A stretch of 64,000 bases of DNA from assembly GCF_021730395.1 (NCBI RefSeq), contig NC_069362.1:40814501-40878500 (forward strand). The letters are read 5' to 3'. The stretch is from Mercenaria mercenaria (lineage: Eukaryota; Mollusca; Bivalvia; Venerida; Veneridae). Within the stretch, counting starts at the first letter, position 1; every line of letters begins with the position of its first letter. Under the pieces are notes generated by a model, which saw nothing but the letters and a program-made list of their open reading frames with translations, did not search any database and was not told where the DNA came from. The translations under genes and the position numbers were made by a program. Below, one piece after another: positions 39,501-48,500 of the stretch.

Positions 39501-42500
39501 GAATGAGGTAACAAACCACCAATCTAATATGTAATATTATCAATATAACATATCAGAGAAAAAAGAGTGAAATAAAAAGAAAATCAGAAAGGGGTGGAGT
39601 GGGGGGGGGGGGGGGGCATGGATGGAGATTGAGGAACAAGTATGATGGAAATAAAAAAAACCAATAAAATATATAATTTAGTGTGGGGAATGTAACAAAA
39701 ACATTTAACAGAATTCTGACCTTTTCCGTAGATTAGTTTTCTGTAGTTGATTCTACCAGCTTGTCTCTGTCTGAAGTTAGCAGCTGCCTGGGAAGCGAGG
39801 TCATGTTTCCATCTAAATGATCCATCTATAAATATCATAGACTAATGCTTAGTATATGGGCTGACCTCTATATACATATTATATAATTTATGTGTTTTGT
39901 CAGGGTTTAAGCAAAACAGAAATATTAACTTTCCGGCATTAAAATGATGGAGGAGAAAGACCCAAGTTCTAGGAAATATTTAACATTTAGCACACTAAAT
40001 TTCTATAATGGACTGGTCTGTCAATCAATTTGGGCAGTGCCATTTGTTATCTGAATGGGTGTTCACTGAAAATTTACTGACTGAAAAGCGAACAGTCAGA
40101 CCATGATCTTGGTCTGCAAAGGTTGCACAGGCAGAACCACTTGCCGAAAGCAGGCTAAAGGTTAAAGCACCAGTAAGCACCTTGTCCTACACAAAATCAT
40201 CAATTTTCTAACTGAAAACGAATAAAATGGATTTGCATGTTTTTTCTTTTTGTCAACAAATATCCTACTGGGGTGTTATACTTATCACTGATGTGGACAT
40301 CACATAAACTTTCCCTTTTTAGCCAGTACATTTGTTGTGTTTCTGTGCAAGATCAAAATTTGTTCTTCACCATATACTCACTTTGTATGTTACATTCACT
40401 AAACAAAGATTTCATTATGACCATTATTCTACAATAATTATTATCATTATTATTGTTAAAAATATTATTATTAGTGTGTGCTTTCCAAGATATAAAATAC
40501 CATCATATTTCAGCAAATCACTAAAAAAATATGTGATGTAATATCACCCATTTCACAACATAATTACCCTCTTCATCATCTTGTTCCATATCAGATGCTT
40601 CTTCTTCTTCATCTTCCTCATCTTCCACTTCATCTGCCTCACCAATCACTTTTTCCTCTACTTTTGATACATCTTCATTTTCCGTTTTCTTTTTAGCATT
40701 CAACATAAAATAATCTGTCTCTGACAGACTCAATAACTTTTCGGACAATGATTTTCCTGACTTTATGCTATCACCAGAAGCTTTCTTTTCATTGGGATCA
40801 CTTGTTTTATTAAGTTTCTGTTCAGGTGATTTTTGTTTTGAAGTTTTAAATGTTACTATGTCACTTTCACTAGAATCGCTTTCACCTGAACTTTCAGAGT
40901 CACTACTACTTTCATTTCCTTGACTTTCTGACTTTTCATTTTTACTAGTTAATTTATCTACACTTGAATGAGCTTCCTTAATACTGGTTTTTCTTTTAGA
41001 ATTTGGTGTATCATTCAACTTCTTTTTCTTAGCACTAGTTTGTTTGCTGCTAACTAGACTTTCACTACCAGTTTTATTGCTTTTACTTGAATTTTGAATA
41101 TTATCACATTTATTACAACTGTCATCATCATCATCCTCATTGTCCTCTTCCTCCTCCTCATCATCATCACTATCTTCTTCATTTTCGTCACTATCACTTT
41201 CATCCTTGTTGACATCATCAATATTCTTGCTTTTACAACTTTTATTCCTTTTACTTCTGCTCATTTCATTATCACTTGCATCATCACTTTCAACCTCATC
41301 ATCATCATCATCATCACTATCATTTTCATCACTGTTGTAATCTGAGGGTTTCAACTTTTTCATTTTCTGTACTTCCTCTTCATCAGAATCTGAATCATCA
41401 GATGCAAGATCCATCTCTGGAAGAGGCTTACTCTGAAAATCATGTCACAACAGTGTTTTTAGAAATGTGTATGTATCAGATTAATCAAAAAAACTGTTTC
41501 TCCTTTTTTGCAGCTAAATAAATCTCATTTTGTCCTTCATTTCTTCTAAATTTCCATTCCAAAATGGTACCTAAAATTTTTCCCCAAGCTCTTCAACTTT
41601 AAAACAAGAGCTGTCACTAATGGTGACAAATGCCCCCGCAGCGCCTTGACCTTTGACCTGATGACCTTGACCTGGTGACCCCAAAGTCAATAGGAGTCAT
41701 GTACTCAATAAGTACTATCAGCATGTGAAGTTTGACGGTCCTGGGTGCAGTGGTTCGCGAGTAAAGTGCCTTCATGCAAAAAGTTAACGTTGTGACGAAC
41801 GAACTAACTAACGAACGGACGGACAGTTGAAAACTAATATGCCTCCCTTCGGGGGCATTAAAAATAACTGATTACAAGTAAAAAAGACTTTTTACACTAA
41901 ATTTTCGTCAGAAGTTAACACTGGGACATCTATACAAACTGTAAGCTACACCTTACAAAAAATAAAACTTATTCACTTTTCAAACCATCAGGCAAACATA
42001 CTGAACTGGCTGTTATATCTAAAAGTAAGCTAGCTCACAAAGTGCAAGCTTCATATATACTTGTAGATTTAAATAGATGACAGTCTGATATTATCAAAAA
42101 TTTCATGTTCTAGAACTCAACTTATATATTACTGTCTCATAGTTGTAGCCATTTTCTACTTGAATATTTAATTTTAATGTAACTGTTAGCGGATACCTGA
42201 AATATAGTTAAAATTACCTTTGTGTCTTTCTGTTTGTGCTGCTTCTTGTTGGTAATATCATCATCATCATTGTCATCATCACTTTCTTCTTCAGAATCAT
42301 CAGAATCAGAATCATCCTCATCATCATCATCAGGTTCTGAGATATCATCATCATCACTACCATCAACTTTCACCTTTTCAACTTCCTTATCAAATACTGC
42401 CCTCCGCCTCACTCTACCATCAGCCTTTACTGTTTCAAACTGCCTACTTCCACTTAAGTAAAAGAAGCACAATTCTAATATCCGCAATTTATGCTATTTC

Positions 42501-45500
42501 AAATGAGTGATCACGACCTCTTTCTCCTCCTTATATGGGACACGTAAAAGTGTACTGCATTAAATTTTGACAACTAACTCAAAGTATGGGTATAAAAATC
42601 ACTGACACGTGTTAGAGAAGAAGTAATACAGGAAGCCTTTATTGAGTACATTTTAACAAAAGTTTTCACTATCATGATGTATTCTAAGTGAACCGAAGTC
42701 TTAAGATTAATCAACACAGTTTAGGTCATACATGTATGGCGACTTTCCAGGTTTTAAAGTGAAGGAAGACCCAAGGTCAGATCATGCCACTGGGCACCTG
42801 TATAGAACCACCAAATATATCCAATGCAGCAGGTTGTCTTCCTCTAGTGACAACCTGAGCAGGGCTCCAGCCAGTAGAGATTGGAAGCAAGAAATCTAGT
42901 CAGCAACCATTACCACTTCACTATGGATGTTCCATTAAAATAACAAAGGTGCAGAATGTCACAATATACGCCCGTCACAGCAAATTTGTTTACACTAGCA
43001 CCTGTATTTGCAAATGGAATTTTAATTTTCTAGTTGTTTACAATGTTGTTTTTTTTAGAAATTATTGTAATTCTTTTATTTTTCTAAGTCCACAAAAAAA
43101 ATCCTTACCAGGTAGAGATACCTTAAAATACACCCAAAATTTGAAAGTAACATCAATGTTGTACCACAGAAAAGTGGTCTTGGTTTTTCCCTACGGTCAA
43201 TTATAAAAAAGTTACAATGTAAGTTATTTATAGTAACAACTAAGGGAAGTTAATCTTTAAAGAGAAAAAAAAAAAAAAAAAAAAAAAATCGAAAAAAAAA
43301 AAATTACAAGTCCAAACAAAAATCCTTACCAGGTAGAGATAGCTCAAAATACACCTCAGAATTGGATGTAACATGCATGTTGTACTACAGAAAAGTGGTC
43401 TCGATTTTTCCCTACGACTTGTAATGAAAAAGTTACAATATAAGCTATTTATAGTAACAGCAAAGGGAAGTAATTCAAAAGAAGGGACCAGCGCATGACA
43501 CTCCGTCTCATGATGGTGTACAATTGTGCCAAGTTACATCAAAATCCCTCCATGCATGAAGAAGAAATGCTCCGGACAATGTCATTCTTGTATCTGACCT
43601 TTGACCTTTAAGTGTGACCTTGACCTTAGACCGAGGGACCTGGTTCTTGCGCATGACACTCCGTCTCATGCTTGTGAACATTTGTGCCAAGTTGTATCAA
43701 AATCCCTCAATGCATGAAGAAGAAATGCTCCGGACAAAGTTTTCATTCTTGTATCCTTTGACCTCTAAGTGTGACCTTGACCTTACCCTTAGGGACCTGG
43801 TTCTTGCGCATGACACTCCGTCTCATGATGGTGAACAATTTTGCCAAGCTACATCAAAGTCCTTTCATGCATGAAGAAGATATGCTCCGGACAAAGTCAT
43901 TCTTGAATTTTTCGTTCTTGTATCCTTTGACCTCTAAGTGTGACCTTGACCTTAGACCTAGGGACCTGGTTTTTGCGCATGACACTCCGTCTCATGATGA
44001 TGAACAATTGTGCCAACTTTCATCAAAATCCCTCCATACATGAAGAAGATATGCTCCGGACAAAGTCATTCTTGAATTTGACCTTTGACCTCTAAGTGTG
44101 ACCTTGACCTTACACCTAGGGACCTGGTTCTTGCGCATGACACTCCGTCTCATGATGGTGAACAACTGTGCCAAGTTCCATCAAAATCCCTCCATGCATG
44201 TAGAAGATATGCTCCGGACAAGGTCTGTGGACGCCGCCCGCCCAACCGCCCATCCGCCCGCCAAGGGCGTTCCCATAATACGTCCCGTTTTTCAAACGGG
44301 CGTATAAAAAGGTCTCCCTGTCACAGATTTAAACTCAATGTAAATGGGTATTCTGCATTTCTTGCAAATACCACAATGTTTTCTAAACACCTGCAAACCT
44401 GTATTCTATTCTAAATACATCTTTTTAACTTTCTTACTATAAAACATTTACGTGTTTTTTTAATTCTAAATATATTTCATACCTGTAATCTTCCTGGTCA
44501 CTGTCATCATCAACAAGCATTTCTGAACTTTTGATTCCATCAGAGAATAGTGACACCTGTGATGTTGTCATCTTTTTATCCAATGGGTTGTTAAGTGACA
44601 TCATAGAAGACACAAGCTCATTCATTGGCTGAGGAGCATCTTCATCCTGTCCAATGACAAATCAGTTAACATTAGATACCTCCTATTAAAACCATTTTGA
44701 AGGCTTTGAGAGAAGCTCAGCGCTCAAACTTTAAATTACTTTTGTTTCAACTCTTCTATGAATCAATATCGTGAATAAAAAATCTTTAGCATTTCATATA
44801 CTTATTGAAAGGCTTGCCAGTCAAAAGTCAAAATTACTGTCTTATTACACAACATCAGAATTTAATTCACAGTTATTTTTTTAAATTTTATACTTTAATG
44901 CAGAAACACGTTTTAATCATAGACATGTCATACAGCACAAACTATTTACTGGCAATTTATGTAATACTACGGAGTCATGTAATAATTTGAATTATTCCTA
45001 CCCTTTGTGCATCTGTGTGTGAATGACTTCCACCAAGGTCAATATAGACTGCGTCCTTGTCATAAACAATACCACCTACGCCAGACATTGGTGCATAAAC
45101 CAGTCTATCTCTCTGACTAAGTGACCGTTTCTTCTGCTTTTCAGGGGTGGGACAGGGGTCAGACAGGAACTGTAAATCATGTATAGAGAAATCTCCACAG
45201 CCTGGTATATGAACGTTAATGTTGTTTTTCATGTGCGTGCCATGTAGATACCCGTAAAGGGAAACATTACGATCGGCTTTACTGTATTGTCGCACTGTCT
45301 CAGGGTCTGTTATATCTTCCATTCTAAAATACACATGCATAAGAAATATATATCTTTAAGAATTAAATGCTATTAATTTGTGCGTTTATATGAGTATGAA
45401 CCACATTGGGCCTTCCTGCAAATTCATGAATCGCGCTAGCAAAAACGTTACTAATGCCCTGTTTTGACTGCCTCTACTTTCTAACACTCATTTAGGTATA

Positions 45501-48500
45501 TGACAAGATTCAAGTAAGGAAGGGCAGACAGAGCAATGGAACTTCTCCTATTTACACAAACTTCTATTTGTAACAGGTTTTTCTGGTATCAATCTGTACT
45601 GGGGTATCATTTACTTATTATCAGATTAAGCCAGAACTAAAATGATCAAAACCAAAATAATCTAGTCTCTAAATCCATTATCATTTATAAAACAGACTAA
45701 AATCAAAACCTTTTCTTTCATCCTTTAAATAAATTGTCACAACTGCCTACCCTTATCCATTCTACATTACCTGTCAGCTAGTATATATGGATGTGTTGTC
45801 CTCCAGGTCAAAGGTCGGAACTTCATCACAGATATAAACCTGCAGAGATTGTGCACTTCTGTCTTCTGGTATTCTCCATTCACCATACCAGACAGGTAAA
45901 ACAGCTTGGCACCCTAGAAAAATATTGATTCTTGAATGACAACTTCATTCTTTAACTAATTGTACATTATTCTCGGATTTTTTACCTTTTGTTAAACTTT
46001 TTTTTTTCAATTCTCCCTTTATAAATGGAAAATATTTTAAGAACATCAAAGTTAAGACTTAAGTTCTTTTATTCTGCACAATGAACCCTTTTTCGTAAAT
46101 TCTGCATAAATTTTGTAAAATGTATATGTGTGAAATGTATCTTAATATGTGAATAGCATACTGAAAATAATTTTATTTTCAAGAGGCTTTAAGTTTGCTA
46201 TGCATGTATTACACACACATGTATTACACACCAGCTTGTTAACCATATGGTACTACTTAAAATTATAAGGGTCTTTTTGGCAAATACACATATTTACGAA
46301 AACAGCCTGTTTGCCAATATAGCAAAACTAAATCCATTGCAAACATTTCTAATTTTAAAGTAACACAATAGAGGTCAGCAACTTCCATCACCTAGCCATA
46401 CAGGCCCCACTCCACGATTGCAACATTTACCTGATAAACTTCAGTCCAGAACCTATGTTTGAGCCTCTTCTTGGTTTTTCGTAATTTCTTGCTGTCCTTG
46501 AAGGAGTCCAGGTGTGTTAAAACTCCCATGATTCTTGGAAACCCATGCACTTGACAGATATTGAGAAACTCGAATGTTTCCATCTCGAAACCAAAACTTG
46601 CATCCACCAACAGAAGGACCTGCCAGTATTTAAGGGATTAAATCCTTAAAAGTATATTTACCGGTACAATATGCACTAAAATCTACAAGGCCTTCTTTTG
46701 GCAGCACAGAAAGGAACCAAGCAAAAATAATATAAGGTTCTCTGTTTAACTGAGTCTGTTGAAGAGAGGTAATGAAATGTGAAACACCTCTAACCTCCCT
46801 TAGCATCATCTTCATCAGAACTCTACTATCCATTAACACTGAATGAAATCCATGACCTCAAAGGACCAGAAAATATAACAACACTGAAACCAAGTATGGG
46901 AAGACATGGAACTGGAATTAGTCATATAGTGACGACTTTGCATATCATGAAAATCAGCTCCCCTACAAATATTAATGATGTTGCAGTGTAAGGTTATTTA
47001 CACACTCAGAAACTTCATCTATCACAACTATAAACCAAATCAAAAACAGATAACTTGAGGATATTGATGAAAATTACAGCAACTTTGATCAAATCATTTA
47101 CTATGTCAACAATGTTACTTACCAAGTCTGCTACTTTAGCTATATCAATCATGGCACTGATATCATTGTTACATTCTATAATTGTCAGTCTTCTCTGCTT
47201 CCCTAAAAATATCAATACAAGAAAACTTCAGTCATATTCACTCCAAATTCTGTCATAAGTCTATTTCATATCACTTAATTCTAATTATTCTTATGAGTAC
47301 TTGAAGCTGTTTGTTTAAAATGTTTGAGACATTGGTTTAAATTTAACAGTCATGGTGTTTGTTTGTTTGCTTGTTTTGGGTTTAACTCCGTTTCTCAACA
47401 GTATTTCAGATATGTAACGGCAGACAATTAACCTAACCAGTGTTCCTGGATTATGTACCAGTACAAACCTGTTCTCCGCAAGTAACTGCCAACCTCCCCA
47501 CTTGAATCAGAGGTGGAGGATGAATGATATCAGACTGAATGTCTTTTATCAAATCGTTACAGAGAACTCACGACCCCGCGATCCGTAAATCTGCACTCTC
47601 TCTATTGAGCTAAGTGGGTGGGCTAACAGTCATGGTGTACTAGTATATGAACTATTAAGCAAGCCTGAAACCACAACAGCTAGAATTAGGGATCTTAAAC
47701 TTACTTATATTCTCACTTCTTCATTACCTAAATATAATATAAGCTTTATACTTAACAACTGTTAAGTATGTATTCCTCTGTGCTAGAGTGGTCCAGGTTC
47801 GATTTCCGACTAAGGCATGTTTTTTTGTTCTGGATTTGACATTTTTATGATATTTTAAAGACAAAAACTCCTGTTCTAATGATCATAATATGACCAAACT
47901 TCAATTTTAAAGGAAGATCATTTTAGCCAAAATCTGGCGTTCAGTGCCTTTAAATGAAAGGAATTGTGACTCCTTCAACAAAAATGCAGCAAACTTATCT
48001 ATATTCTTACCTGACACTACAGTAACAGGACCTTGTATTTTTGTTAACCTCTGCTTTGTGAAGTTTTTCACCACACATTTCAGCAATGTTGTTTTCCCGA
48101 CTTTTGGAGGCCCTACAACACCAACTATGATAGGGGGAGGCTCCAATGGGGTGCGATCAACAATAGGAATATGCTGCTTCTTGGTCTTCAAATCTTGTGT
48201 TCTATAAATAACAATCAAATTACAGTTGAATCTGCCTTAGCAACCACCTATATTATACAGCCACTTGCCTTAGTCAGCCAGTCAACAGAAAGTTTGTTCA
48301 AATTCTCAACTTATCTTAAGCAGTCTTAAGCAGCCAGACTGCGCGGCTCCCTAGGCTGCCTGCCTAATACTAATACCAGCAGCCAGTCTAGACTGTATGT
48401 GTTCTATAAATAGTATTCCACCAAAAGGTATTCCTCACTTCTCCAAAATTGTATAGAGGCTAAGAGCAAGTTTACTTTGCAGGTTAATTTCTAACAACTA

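Noticed and set aside
41094-41521. Plus-strand Ile/Ser/His-rich open frames
   Set aside because: They are antisense shadows of the GAT/GAA-rich BMS1 exon 9.
42222-42461. Plus-strand Ser-rich open frame
   Set aside because: Antisense of BMS1 coding exon 8.
43614-44414. Several overlapping open frames on both strands
   Set aside because: All are read-through of the 165-bp tandem unit; each unit gives the same peptide.
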